Shown here in pieces: positions 39,310-50,929 of a stretch of 64,000 bases of DNA (position 1 is the stretch's first letter; each line of letters opens with the position of its first letter). The notes beneath the pieces were generated by a model that did not search any database, was not told where the DNA came from, and was given only the letters and a program-made list of their open reading frames with translations. Source of the DNA: Pseudovibrio sp. JCM 19062 (GTDB lineage: Bacteria > Pseudomonadota > Alphaproteobacteria > Rhizobiales > Stappiaceae); assembly GCA_001310715.1 (NCBI GenBank), contig BAXV01000007.1, positions 1 through 64,000 on the forward strand, written 5' to 3'. The position numbers and the translations under genes were made by a program.

Positions 39310-41480
39310 ATGTCTGAAGAGACAAATGCAAAAGTGGCAGACAGGGGAGGCGACCGCACTCCCCCGGCTACGCGCCTGTCCGGATTAAGCGGGGCCGGTA
39401 GTACGGCTTTCTTTCAGGACCTTTGGAACGCGATAAGGCACGGCGACCTTGGTCTTGCTGCCGGTGTCATGGTCATCCTCGTGATGCTCATTGTTCCTAT
39501 GCCTGCCATGCTTCTGGACATGTTCCTTGCCATTTCGATCATCTTTTCGGTGATGATCCTGATGGTGGGGTTGTTCATCCAAAAGCCCTTGGAATTCTCT
39601 GCCTTTCCGACTGTCTTGCTGATTGCCACCATGCTGCGGTTGTCGCTGAATATGGCGTCGACCCGTTTGATTTTGGCGAATGGCCACGAAGGAGCCGATG
39701 CTGCCGGTAACGTGATTGCCGCATTCGGCAGCTTTGTGATGGGTGGTAATTTCGTGATCGGAATTATCGTCTTTGCGATCCTTGTGATCGTGAACTTCAT
39801 CGTTATTACAAAGGGTTCCGGTCGTATCGCGGAAGTCTCGGCCCGCTTTACGCTTGATGCGATGCCCGGTAAGCAGATGGCCATTGATGCGGATCTGGGT
39901 GCCGGTCTGATTGATGAGGAGACGGCAAGGACCCGACGTAAGGAGCTGGAACAAGAATCCACTTTCTTCGGTCCATGGATGGTGCTTCCAAGTTTGTTCG
40001 CGGTGATGCCATTGCCGGTCTGATGATCACGTTTATCAACGTGATTGGCGGTATTGTTATTGGTGTGATGCAGCAGGACCTGACGTTTGCTCAAGCTGCC
40101 GAGAACTACACACTTCTGACGATTGGTGATGGTCTGGTCTCGCAGATCCCTGCGCTGATTGTTTCCACGGCTGCAGGTATTCTGGTTTCAAAAGCCGGAG
40201 TTGAGGGGGCAGCCGATAAGGCGCTTGTCACGCAGTTTACCGGTTATCCAAAAGCACTTGGCATGTCTGCTTTTGTGATGGTTGTGCTCTCCTTCCTGCC
40301 GGGTATGCCAATGTTACCGTTTTTGGCATTGGCAGGGGCGGCTGGTTATCTGGCGCGAAAGGCGAGCAAGAAACATGCCGCTGTGAAGGCTGAGAAAGTG
40401 GCTGCTCAGGTTGAAGCAGACGCACCTGCAGAGCCGCAGGAAGCGCCAATTTCTGACAGCCTCAAAATGGACGTACTGCGCATTGAACTCGGGTATGCGC
40501 TGCTGCCAATCATCAATGGGCGGAACAAGCAGGAAACGGATCAGGTTACCGAGCAGATCAAAGCGCTACGCCGTCAGATTGCGACGGACATGGGCGTGAT
40601 CATGCCGTCTGTGCGCATCCTCGATAACATTCAACTGGGTGCGAACGACTATATGATCAAGGTGAAGGAACTGGAGGCGGGCGGTGGTTCGCTATTCCCG
40701 AACCAGTTTATGGTGATGGACCCGAGTGGGGGCCAGGTGCGCTTGCCGGGGACACACACCACTGAGCCGACCTTCGGTCTGCCAGCCACATGGTTGAGGC
40801 GCAGTACCGTGAGGAAGCGAACTTGCTGGGTTATACGGTGGTTGATCCTGCAACGGTGATCTCAACGCACCTGACTGAAACTATCAAATCTCACATTTCC
40901 GAGCTGCTTACCTATGCTGATGTTCAGGTTTTGCTGAAAAAGCTGGATCAGGAGCAGTCGAAGCTGGTGGAAGATATTGTTCCAGCCCAGATTTCGATCT
41001 CCGGTATTCAGCGCGTGCTTCAGGCCTTGCTGGAGGAGCGGATTTCCATTCGTGATCTGGGCACCATTCTGGAGGGGATTGCGGAAGCGATTGGCTCAAC
41101 GCGTAATCCAAACAGCATTGCAGAACATGTACGCACCCGTCTGGCCCGCCAGATCTGTGCGGCCAATCAGGCACCGGGTGGTTACCTGCCTTTGATCAGC
41201 CTGAGCCCGCAATGGGAGTCGGCTTTCCTTGAGAGCATCATCGGGGATGGGGATGATCGGCAGTTGGCGATGGCCCCTCCAAGCTTCAGGAATTTGTGGG
41301 CTGGTGCGAGCGGCCTATGACGCGGCGGCCAATCAGGGGGAAGTACCTGTATTGTTATGCTCGGCCCAATCGCGTCCGTTCGTGCGCTCCATTGTTGAGC
41401 GCTTCAGGGCACATACGTTTGTGATGAGCCAAAACGAGGTTCATCCGCGTGCGCGTTTGAAAACGGTGGCAACCATATAG
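39310..41480 (+). CDS. flhA: Flagellar export gate protein FlhA (frame interrupted)
   Basis: FlhA is the largest membrane protein of the flagellar type III export gate; its cytoplasmic ring sorts substrates. Eight helices lie in the first 320 residues, with the FHIPEP-type signature visible as [17 protein letters not shown] and the loop [20 protein letters not shown]. The cytoplasmic domain includes [33 protein letters not shown] and a late [22 protein letters not shown]. Breaks lie near 39975, 40785 and 41280. The total of about 723 residues is normal. No fliR or flhB follows, so the cluster ends here. Confidence 0.96.
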
Positions 41481-41575
41481 GAACTCAAGTGTGTCGTGAG
41501 ATCGGAACACTTGCAGCCTTGCTCTGATACCGTTACCCAATGAACTCTCGGTTTTGGTAGGTGAAAGCAAAAAAA

Positions 41576-42184
41576 ATGGCGCATATTCAGCTTGATCTTG
41601 ATGGATATACAGAACTGCCTTCCGGCAAGGTTGCAACTATCGTGACACATTTGGAGATGTTGGAGAAGCCAGCTCTCAAACCGGTTGATCGCCCTGATCT
41701 GACGCTACACCATGTTGAGAAGATTGACTGCGCGGCTTATCGGGAGCTCTTCAAACGCGTGGGGGAGCCATGGCTTTGGTTTGCCCGTCTGGTGATGAGT
41801 GATGAGCAGTTGGAGGCGGTGCTGACCAAGCCAACCAATGAATTCTACTGGGCGATGAAGGACGGTGAGCCTGTTGGCCTGCTGGAGTTTGATGTTTCCA
41901 AGACCGAGGACGTTCTTCTGACCTATTTTGGTCTTGTACCGGAAGCAATCGGAAACGGTGCCGGGCGCTGGCTGATGAACGAGGCTATCACCATTGCTTT
42001 TGCACGCCCGGGTATGAACCGCTTATGGTTACACACTTGTACTGGGGATAGCCCACAGGCTCTGCAGTTTTATCTTCGCAGCGGCTTTAAACCGTTCAAG
42101 CGCTCCATTGAAGTTGCTGATGATCCGCGCCTTAAGGGTGTTTTGGATCCCTCCTGCGCGCCTCATATCCCACTTTTACCTTAA
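41576..42184 (+). CDS. GNAT-family N-acetyltransferase
   Basis: This 202-residue acetyl-CoA-dependent acetyltransferase has a central GNAT strand and CoA-binding segment in VLLTYFGLVPEAIGNGAGRWLMNEAITIAF, the usual R/Q-x-x-G-x-G/A region being GNGAGR. The C-terminal QALQFYLRSGFKPFKR is the familiar YxxxGF motif. ATG 41576 is chosen for the upstream TAGGTGA; a GTG 15 bases earlier is possible. Frame intact. The substrate is unknown. Confidence 0.88.
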   Translation: MAHIQLDLDGYTELPSGKVATIVTHLEMLEKPALKPVDRPDLTLHHVEKIDCAAYRELFKRVGEPWLWFARLVMSDEQLEAVLTKPTNEFYWAMKDGEPVGLLEFDVSKTEDVLLTYFGLVPEAIGNGAGRWLMNEAITIAFARPGMNRLWLHTCTGDSPQALQFYLRSGFKPFKRSIEVADDPRLKGVLDPSCAPHIPLLP

Positions 42185-42489
42185 GGTAGAATGGGTTATC
42201 GCCATCGTTTCTTGGCGGACGTGATGTATTTGCGTTGGCAGATCGTGGTTTATGCGTGTTCGCTTTGGTCTTTTTCGAAATACTCTTTGAGTTGATGTTG
42301 GAAAAGTGACCCACGTTGGGACGAGTGGTTAGGTTTTATTAGAGTTTTATCTAGGATGTGATAGTTTCCCTTTACCATGTACCTTTGATTAATTGTGGAG
42401 GATGCGTGAGAGGTGCTCTGACTTTGCAGGGTTGTACGTAGATTAGAGTGCGGCTGAAGGGGTGTTCAGCCGGATATTCGGGAGCTGCC

Positions 42490-43119
42490 ATGTCGGAAGT
42501 ACATGACAACGTCGTGCCTCATGAGAAGGTGCGGTCGCTGAGGGATAGCATTCGCAAAGTTCGTGTTTCGGAGATGGAGCGGACTGACGTTGTCGTGGGT
42601 CTGCAGGAGAGCGAGAAGGCTCGCCTTGAAATGCTCAGCGAAGAGCTGATTGACGTGTTCAAGGAAGTGCCGGAAGACGACGATCAGTTCTCTTTTCAAA
42701 TTGTGCCGGGGACTCAGCCGCGTCTTTGGATTGATATGACCAGCCATGTGCTGATGGGCCGAGACAGCCATTCCTACCGGTTTGTGAAGGAAACCCGTCT
42801 GGGGCGGATGGTTTTGCTTGAGACTGCCGATCTCGACGATATGGCAGACTGCATTACGGAGTACATTGCGGAGCGGATTATCGAGAAGGAGCGGGCGCTG
42901 GAAGCGGACTGGATGCTTAACCGTATTCGTCAGCAAGATGTTCCAACCGGTAAGAAACTGGATCAGCTGAAACAAGAAAAGGCTGTCAAAGCGGCAACGG
43001 GTAAACCTACTCGCCTGCGGGATACGCTCATCCTGATTTGCGGGCTGCTGTTTGGTATGGCTATGGGGGCTGTGGGCCTTGTTGCGTTGGCGCTCTATGC
43101 CAACCCATTTGCAAGCTAA
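42490..43119 (+). CDS. Unknown protein with a C-terminal membrane anchor
   Basis: A 209-residue protein, mostly charged and helical, with repeated acidic and basic stretches (RIIEKERALEADWMLNRIRQ) and one strong C-terminal helix (LILICGLLFGMAMGAVGLVALALY). The topology is therefore a cytoplasmic domain tail-anchored in the inner membrane. The middle (FQIVPGTQPRLWIDMTSHVL, YRFVKETRLGRMVLLET) looks like a conserved beta-rich unit. I do not recognise a named family. The frame is intact and the codon use matches core genes. It is monocistronic, with about 300 bases of noncoding sequence before it. Confidence 0.8.
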   Translation: MSEVHDNVVPHEKVRSLRDSIRKVRVSEMERTDVVVGLQESEKARLEMLSEELIDVFKEVPEDDDQFSFQIVPGTQPRLWIDMTSHVLMGRDSHSYRFVKETRLGRMVLLETADLDDMADCITEYIAERIIEKERALEADWMLNRIRQQDVPTGKKLDQLKQEKAVKAATGKPTRLRDTLILICGLLFGMAMGAVGLVALALYANPFAS

Positions 43120-43196
43120 GTGCTTTATTCGAAGAGGCATCTGTGTGCCTCTCTCTTTCCTTTGTAGCCAATCGGTTTTTACGGAACTAACAGGCG

Positions 43197-44130
43197 TCAG
43201 GTTACCTTTCTAAGGCCCGGAATAGACAGGTCGTGCTGCGCGATGTGATGTACGCCTTCATTGGCTGTCGTGAAGCCACGCTCTTCCATAATGCAGGACC
43301 AGCCGTCGCCGTCATTTTCAATGGTAAACAGGTTGTATCGTGCCGGTGGCTTATGACCACCCAGCCCATTTGAGGCAGATGGTACGCAAATTACGGGTAC
43401 TGGACCCTCAGGGCCGTTGATTTCCATACGGGTTGCGCGATGGGTGTGGCCGTGCAGGATTAGCTCCGCGCCGTGTTCTGCGATGATGTTCCGGAAACGA
43501 CTGGACCCCACAAGGCGTTTGTACCAGGGGGTGGCGTTACGCACTGGCGGGTGATGCAGCATGACAACCCGGAAATCTCCACGTTCTTTTGCGCGGTGCA
43601 GGTGATCTGCCAGTTCTCTCAGCTGATTGCTGTCGATGTGCCCGGTGGCCATGAAGGGGCCGGTTGCCTTGGCGGTGGATAGCCCAATGATGGTGGTGTT
43701 GTTTCGCCGACGTACAAACGGGAAGTGAGGATTAGTCCCCAATGGTGGTGTCTGCCCCAACTCCGGATCACTTTGCATATAGGGACGCCAGGCGGTGTAG
43801 GCCTGTTTGAGCGCGCCCGGGACATATGCATCATGGTTGCCGGGAGTCAGAGAGAGGGTCTCTGGAGACCCCACGGTTGCGAGCCAGTCTTTTGCTCCAG
43901 CAACTCCTTGGGAAGTGCTATATTGACCAGATCTCCACAAAGGGCAATATGATCCGGTTGGCGTGCGTGGATATCGCGGATCAGCGCATCAAGATAGGAG
44001 TTCGTCATCGCGTGAGCGCGGTTACGTTGCCAATTGATGTAGCGAGAATACGCTTTGAGGCGAGCTGGACGGGTCGTACGTCCGGCAACGGTCCTAAATG
44101 GGGATCAGATATGTGTACGAGCTTAAACAT
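43197..44130 (-). CDS. Calcineurin-like metallophosphoesterase (frame interrupted)
   Basis: All five metallophosphoesterase motifs appear once frames are joined: HISDPHLG near the start, ALCGDLVN, LTPGNHDAY, MLHHPP and LHGHTHR. Together they bind a two-metal centre. Breaks lie near 44040-44050 and 43900-43925. About 311 residues. No signal peptide or membrane helix, so it is cytoplasmic. Related proteins hydrolyse cyclic nucleotides or UDP-diacylglucosamine, but the substrate cannot be chosen here. Confidence 0.88.
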
Positions 44131-44241
44131 AGCCTGCGCATCATCCCTGCATTGCGCCTGAGGTCAAGGAATTTTCCTTGATTTGGGAGAGTTACCCTCA
44201 AGCGCCTTTGACAGATATGGAACGCTGACTTTTAACTCGCC

Positions 44242-44358
44242 TTAAAGGCAAGACGATGGGCGCAGAACGGCAGTGTCATGAGTGTTGGCAGTGGTAACTG
44301 CTGGAGCCCAATGGAAGCGTTTTGTGCGACGGAAACGAGCAAGAACTTTAGTGAGCAT
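44242..44358 (-). CDS. Possible small basic protein (short ORF)
   Basis: A 38-residue frame begins MLTKVLARFRRTKRFHW, preceded by CGCAGGAGTACCACGTC, which gives a good AGGAG ribosome site 8 bases before the ATG. The basic start resembles DUF1127-type small proteins, but the rest does not match. It lies in a 450-base gap that is otherwise empty. Weak call based on the ribosome site and position. Confidence 0.3.
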   Translation of the reverse strand: MLTKVLARFRRTKRFHWAPAVTTANTHDTAVLRPSSCL

Positions 44359-44590
44359 GACGTGGTACTCCTGCGATTTGAGAAACGCCGGTTAGGTGTC
44401 TAATAAAAGTGAACGATGGGGCAACCCTGATTAACTTTAGGGCAAATGCTTATTCTTTGACCGTCTTTTACGCTATCCTGTTGGTTGTGTAGTGTTAGTT
44501 TTGCAAGGGTGGTATGCGCTTTTTGCATAAAAGATATTTCAGATTTTTACTGTTTTTTATCAGTGGTTTAATCTGGGTTAGAGGTTGAAT

Positions 44591-45060
44591 GTGGCAGGTT
44601 TGAAGACACGAATTGTCAATAGGTTGGTGCAATCTGCTGCTCTTGTTACGCGCGGCATGACGCTGGGTGCGCGCGTGGCGGCGTTTGACGATGAAAACCG
44701 AGTCCTTTTGGTGCGTCATCAGTACTTGCCGGGCTGGTATTTTCCCGGCGGCGGGGTTGATGCGGGGGAGACCATGGCGGAAGCTGCACGCAGGAACTTT
44801 CGGAGGAAACCGGATATGGGTGCGGGCGAGATGTGACGCTGCTTTCTATGCATTTGAACCGGGTGGGAACTGGCCGGGATCATGTTGGGTTCTTTAAGGT
44901 TCAACTGACAGAGCAGGACCCGAACTGGAAACGACCGGCAATAGAAATTGCGGATTTGCAGCTTTTTGCTCTGGATGTATTGCCTGATGATGTGACACCA
45001 GCGACGGCGCGTCGTTTGCGGGAGCTTGCTGGCGAGGTGGAGCCCGATCCTTATTGGTAG
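44591..45060 (+). CDS. Nudix hydrolase (frame interrupted)
   Basis: The Nudix box is recovered across a break near 44790-44800: GGGVDAGETMAEAARRELSEETGY fits GX5EX7REUXEEXGU with all acidic residues. A hydrophobic N-terminal segment and VLLVRHQYLPGWYFPGGG precede it. The C-terminal part ends LRELAGEVEPDPYW. About 157 residues. The start is uncertain: GTG 44591 or TTG 44585, since the ATG at 44589 is out of frame. These enzymes cleave nucleoside diphosphates linked to another group. Confidence 0.85.
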
Positions 45061-45383
45061 TTGTTTTTCAAGGGGCTACGTGGTGGTCGTTTGCGGCGAA
45101 CTAATACGCAGGTCCACTTAGTTTTGTGCTTTACGACTAAAAATTTGCGTGGTATTTACGCTTTTGAGATTAAATTTCGTGTGCTCTTGCATGCGAGCTG
45201 CCGGAATATTGGGGTACGGGCCTTATGGCAATTTGCTGGGAACAGCGACGACGAATGAACGCGCGGGATATGCTCTCGCGTGGTGCTTCGTGCCGTCCTT
45301 CTCTCAGTGTGCTCCCAACGTCGGTATAACTGCCTGAGCCACACGGATCGACGGTCTTACTCCTTCGGTTTGTGGTGTGTAAT
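45061..45383. other. Intergenic region, nothing recognised
   Basis: About 320 bases between the Nudix and acetyltransferase genes. Short open frames on both strands show no family pattern. No terminator-like hairpin or RNA gene is evident. Confidence 0.4.
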
Positions 45384-45961
45384 ATGACAGTTTCAAAATG
45401 GCTGGTGCGGAACGAAACCCCGGCAGACTTTTTCCAGATTGAACAGATGCAAGCTGAGGCCTTTGGTCCAGCGCGGTTTGAGCGGACGGCGTTCAAGATC
45501 CGTGATGGCGTTCCGCAGGCTGCGCACCTGTGTTTTGTTGGTGAGCATAAGGCGAGATTGCCGGGTCTGTCAAACTTACTCCCATTATGATTGGTGACTG
45601 TCAGAGCATGTTATTAGGACCGTTGACCGTGAAGGCCTCTTACAAAGGGCAGGGGCTGGGCAGACTGTTGCTAATGACCGTTGCAGCCAAGGCTAGTGCT
45701 CTGGGTATTGCGTCTATCCTGCTGGTTGGGGACCATCCCTATTATGGCCCGCATGGGTATCGGCAGGTGCCACATGGCCAAATCACACTGCCGGGACCAG
45801 TCGATCCAGACCGGTTGCTGATCCTGACGCTGCTGGGTGATGGAATGCCAGCTGGCGCTGTGACGGGCGGATATGGCAAGTCTGCTCTGGTGTCCAGCAA
45901 GCAGCAGATTGAACCTCAGTTGATGGAAATGATGCAGGGCTCTGCGGCCCTTGCTACCTGA
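45384..45961 (+). CDS. GNAT-family N-acetyltransferase, YhbS-like (frame interrupted)
   Basis: The N-terminal part reads ETPADFFQIEQMQAEAFGPA. After a break near 45555-45565 the acetyl-CoA site continues as LLGPLTVKASYKGQGLGRLL, with the classic QGLG loop, and then SILLVGDHPYYGPHGYRQV, the YhbS-type YYxxxGF region. About 192 residues. Predicted N-acetyltransferase of unknown substrate. Confidence 0.82.
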
Positions 45962-46003
45962 CAGGGATCAGGATTTGCTTTGCCCCACAGGTGACATCGC
46001 GCT

Positions 46004-48084
46004 TTATTGGCCTTCGCGATACCAAGTGAAGGACAACAGCCCGAGCAATACGGCAAGGCCGAAGAAACCGATGAGAAGCGGATAGCGGTCTATGCCGTTT
46101 AAGATGCTGGCGTCTGTTCGCTTGATGCCAATCCAGCCGTTGCCGTGATATTGAGCGGAGGAGCGCTGTGCGATGATATTGGGTGCTGACAGGGATGCGC
46201 CATCATCGCTGCCAATCCGTAGGACTGCGCCGCCTGTCTGGTCTGCGATGCCGGAGAGTTTGTCGGTGGTGGAGACACTTCTAGAAACTCGCGCGGGTTT
46301 GGTGGACCCACGTTGATCAGGGCGGTGTGTGCGCCATCGGTTGCAGAATACAGCCCCAATTCTTCCGCTTTGACGGAGGCCGTCCAGTGGCCGGAGGCGT
46401 CCTTTGTCAGCTCCAGTTGCTCTGTTTTGCCTGAGGGTGTTGTCAGAGTTACAGGATCAACAAGGTTTGCAAGGGTTTGGCGTTCAATGAGGAGCGTTGA
46501 GACACGCAGGGACAGGCGCAGGGCTTCTTCTTCCAGATCCGGTTCCTTCATCAACCAGTGGGCTAGTCTGCGCAGCAGCGGGACATGGGGGCCTCCGCCT
46601 TCATATCCTCTTGCCCAGAGCCAGACGTGGTCAGAAAGCAGGGCGGCAACACGGCCTTTGCCAACGCGGCTGAGGACGAGCAAGGCTTATCGCCCAGTGC
46701 GGTCATGATGGGCTGACCTTCCTGTACATCAGCGCCAACGAGGCGGAACCATTTGCTCCAGTGTGGTGGGCTTTCTCCCGCTCCGGGGAGGTCGCGGGTT
46801 ACCGGATGGCGCAGGCCAAGTTCTGATACGCTTGCATAGAAGGGTTCTTCGAAGACTTCACCGGTTGGGACTGCAGGAAGCATGCGGCCGAGCGGGGTTC
46901 TGAAGATGCTGTTGGCTTCTGCGTAGTCTGGCCCGCCTGCAATAAGCACGGCGCCGCCATCACTGACATATCTGGCGATATTATCGAAGTAGAGAAGGGG
47001 CAGCACGCCGCGGCGCTCGTAGCGGTCGAAGATGATGAGATCGAACTCCTCAATCTTGACGGAGAACAGCTCGCGGGTTGGAAAGGCAATCAAAGATAAT
47101 TGATTGATCGGTGTGCCGTCCTGCTTTTCCGGTGGGCGCAGGATGGTGAAGTGGACCAGATCGACCGAGGCATCTGATTTGAGCAGGTTCCGCCATGTGC
47201 GCTCTCCTGCATGGGGGGAGCCGGAGACCAACAGGACGCGCAGGTTCTCGCGCACGCCATCTACAGTCACAAGGGCACGATTGTTTAGGGGGGTCAGCTC
47301 GCCCTCAAGGCTTCAACCTCAAACTCATAGATGTTTTGACCGCCGTGTTCGATTTCGACAGCGATCTCTGCCGGATAGCCTGAGGAGATAAATTGCTTGG
47401 AGAGAATAGCGCCGTTGCGGCGCACTGTTATTTCTGCGCGATTACCGAAGGGTTGCGGGGTGCCTTCCTCAATGAGTTCCAGCTGGACAACCTGCGTTGA
47501 GCCGACCAGTCCGAAACGGGGGGCTTTGGCGACTTTCAGGCGGCGGTCAAACTCACCTGGACGGCCTGTGATAAGTGCGTGGACTGGTGCGGAAAAACCT
47601 AGTTTTTCTGCGGTTGCGGGCACATCGTGTATCTGGCCATCGGTGATGAGAATAGCGCCGGCTATTCTTTCCGGTGGCACATCTGCCAGCTCGTTGGAGA
47701 TTGCGGTGAAGGCGCGGGTGCCGTCGCCGTTTTCCATTGAGGTGTCGTTGAGAGTGACCTGACGGACATCAATGCCATCGAGCGCCTGCAGCTGATCGAT
47801 GACTTCCTCCTAGCCGCTTTTGTCAGCTCTGCACGATTCTCCATTTGCTGGCTTTGGCTGTTATCGGAAAGGACCACGACCGTGCTTGGCAGGTATTCGC
47901 GATCTTCACGCAGGACTGCCGGGTTGAGCAGGGCCAGAACGAGCAGTGCCAATGCCAGTGAGCGGATGAGGGCTCCGCGCATGCCCATGAAGATGAGGTA
48001 GGCACAGACCAGAGCTATGATCACACCAAGCGCGATTATTGCCGGAAGGGGCAAAAGCGGGTCGATGGAAAGAGACCATGTCAT
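46004..48084 (-). CDS. Membrane protein with glutamine-amidotransferase-like domain (frame interrupted)
   Basis: The last gene of the moxR operon. Two N-terminal helices (LPLPAIIALGVIIALVCAYL and LIRSLALALLVLALLNPAVL) lead into a VWA-like periplasmic segment (VVLSDNSQSQQM, AGAILITDGQIHDVP). A class I glutamine-amidotransferase-like domain without an obvious catalytic cysteine (IARYVSDGGAVLIAGGPDYA) follows, then an Ig-like part and a final helix (LIGFFGLAVLLGLLSFTWY). Breaks lie near 47800-47815, 47310, 46680 and 46260. About 693 residues. Known only as a partner of the MoxR/DUF58/DUF4159 set; molecular role unknown. Confidence 0.8.
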
Positions 48085-48120
48085 GTGTATTGCTGTGCTC
48101 CGCGTTTCTAGGTCGTCTCG

Positions 48121-50929
48121 TTACTGTCCAATGCGTTCCAGCAGGGCAGGGATGTGGACTGATCTGCCTTGTAGTTGCCTGTCATGGTGTACATGAGGAT
48201 GTTTATGCCGACGCGCGCTGCCATTTCGCGTTGGTTGCCGTCTGCCGGAATGGTTGGGTAGAGGTAGTTGCCCTCTGGGTCTATGGCCCAAGCGGCAGCA
48301 AGATCATTGCCGCTGATCATGATCGGAGAAACGCCGTCGCCTGCGCGTACCGGACGGCTGCCATTGGCAGTGGTCGCGCTTGCCTGCACCCACATGGGGC
48401 TTAGATTGTAGCGGCCGGGAAAGTCATCCAGAATGTAAAAGGTTTTGGTCAGGACATGATCGGGCGGGACCGGTTCCAGATTTGGAATATCCAGCCCTCT
48501 GAGTAGCTGCTGAAGCTTTTGTTTGTTTGCTGAGTTAGAGCCGGTTCCGTAAGCATCCCGCGTATCAAACAAAATGGTGCCACCATTGCGCATATAGGCG
48601 CTGATACGCGACATGGCCTCGGGGCTGGGCATCTGCATTGCTGGATCGATGGGCCAATAGATGATTGGAAAGAAGGCCAACTCGTGCATCTGAAGGTCAA
48701 GACCAATGGGCGCTTCCGGTTCCAGTGCGGTTCTGTCTGTCAGCAATCGGGTGAGTCCGAATAGTCCTGCACGGCTGATCTCATCAACTTCCCGCACGCC
48801 GGTTATCACATAGGCAAGGCGGGTACCCAAAGACGCATCGAGCGCGAATTGCTCCTCATTGCTTTGTGCCAGTGTTTTGTCCGGGCTTGTTAAGCTCAGA
48901 GATGCGCTGACTAACAGGAGAATTGCTGCGTGGGTGAACTGATTTCGGCGCAGCTTGCCGGAGAGCCAGAGCAGGGCGAGGGTGTCCAGCAGAGCCAGAA
49001 GGATTGCGATGGAGAAGAACCAGCCGCGTAAATCCAGAGGCTTTTCGGAGGGGTAGTCCAAAAGGGTTGCCATTGAAAGGGGCGTCAGGTCGAGTGGGAC
49101 CAGATTGTCTTCGTCTTCCATCAGGTTGAGTGCACGTACTGCATCTTCGGTGCCATAGAGACCCGGAGGTGTCTCGCGAGAGGCGTGGGTGGTGGCGAAA
49201 TCACGTTCCAGAATAGGCTGGTGATTGGCGGAAGCGGCACGAGTTTGCCGTTGCCATCCAGCAACTTGAGCAGAGGCAGGGCAGAGGCGGACAGGGCGCT
49301 GTCGGCGTCGTCCTCCGGATTGTAGACTGCTGTTGCTGACATGCTTGTGATTGCCCGCAGCATGTCCACAAAACCGCCGGAGAGGGGCAGGTTGGACCAT
49401 TTGGTGTCCGGTGTCACATGGAACAGGATGATGGTGCCTTTGCCGTGTTTTTTTTGCGGTGACCAGAGGGGTGCCGTCTTTCAATGAGGCCCAGGTGCGA
49501 TCAGGCAGGTCTGCGGTTGGCTCAGCAAGGATCTGACGGTTTATGGTGACATCTTTTGGCAAGGTAATGGCACGGAACGGGCTGTTTTCGGAGAATGACG
49601 CGAGTGGTTGTGGGTCTTTCCATGAGAGGGAACCGCCCAGCTTGCGATCTCCCATGCGAAGGGCGACCGGAATGAGAGAATCCTGTGCTTCCGGGAGCTG
49701 TGGGCCAGCGAACCGCATGAGGGTGCCGCCTTTGGAGACCCAGCTGGCGATATCGGCCTCTGTATTCTTTGGCAGTGTCCCGACTTCTGCAAGAACGAGC
49801 ACGGAAATGCCCTTGTCAAAAAAATCGGTGATTGCGATGGTGATGTCTGTGCTTTTGGCGGGTGGCATATCTGCGAAGGGAGAGAGGGCGCGTTGCAGAT
49901 AGTAAAGTGGTGAGAGCAGGGGCTGGGAGCGGTCTGCAAACCCACCGGCGAAGAGGCCGACTTTGCGGCGGCGCCACTTCTCATCCACGAGGATCGTACT
50001 GCCAGCACTCGCATTACCGAGAATGGCGAGTTTCGTGATGTCGTTGCGAAGCTCTGAAGGGAGTTCCAATGAGATCTCGCCGGCACTTTGACCAGCCTCC
50101 AGCTCAATTGTCTGTTCGGCGATGGCGCGTTGCTTGCGATCATAGGCGCGTACCGTCAGCGTTTCTGCCAGAGGTGCGGGGTGGCGCAGAACGGTGGTGG
50201 TCATTGCGCCAGTGGTGTTTTGCAGTTGTTTGAGCGCGTAAACTGGCGTGTCGGACTGGTAGATCAGGAAAGAAGTTTCGCGCACACCCGATGCTCGGGC
50301 GATGCTGGCCAGTCCATTTGCAAAACTTGTGGCGGATGGTTCTTCCAGCGGGGAAGAAAACCACAGGATTGCTCCGGGTGGATTTTGCTCTGCCTGCTTT
50401 TGCAGTGCGGGGATCAGCTCAGACCGGGCGGCTTGCCAGCCTTGCGGGGTGAGGGCGCGTAGCTGGTCGGCAACCTCTTGTGCGCTGGACAGGCGCATGG
50501 CCTGTGCTGGGCCGTCGGCGGTGGTGACCAGCATGACGGTGCGGTTGTTTTGCGCTGCGCCGTCGACCATGAGCTCCGCCATCCGGATCTGGCGTTCCCA
50601 GTCTGCCGAAGCGTCCCAGCCATTGTCGACGATGATCCAGAGCGGGCCGGTTTTGGGCTCGGCAATATCCAGTGGTTTCCAGACCGGGCCTGCCATTGCG
50701 ATGATAAGGATTGCTGCGAGCAGGAGGCGGAGAAGGATCAACCACCATGGGGTGTGCTGTGGCGTCTCCTCTTTATTGCGGAGGGACAGCAACAGCCGCA
50801 GTGGCGGGAATTTGACGTGGGCAGGCTGGGTGGTGTTGTGCGGAGCAGCCACCATAAAACCGGAAGGGCTGCAAGGGCCGTCAGAACCCATGGGGCGGCA
50901 AAGCCGATCGGGAGAAGAGAGCTGATCAT
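48121..50929 (-). CDS. DUF4159/BatA-type membrane protein (frame interrupted)
   Basis: The N-terminal BatA-like helices (FAAPWVLTALAALPVLWWLL and LLRLLLAAILIIAMAGPVW) are followed by a VWA-like domain (PLWIIVDNGWDASADWERQI). A third and fourth helix lie near SIAILLALLDTLALLWLSG. The C-terminal DUF4159 domain contains LAYVITGVREVDEISRAGLF and GGTILFDTRDAYGTG. Breaks lie near 50830, 49455, 49200 and 48157; the last restores VHIPALLERIGQ and a stop at 48121. About 936 residues, the usual size. The start overlaps the DUF58 stop (TGATG). The protein spans the inner membrane. Confidence 0.88.

Noticed and set aside
34070..41480. Flagellar genes as pseudogenes or programmed frameshifts
   Set aside because: Breaks are scattered in every gene at unrelated places without slippery-site and hairpin structure, so sequence error is far more likely.
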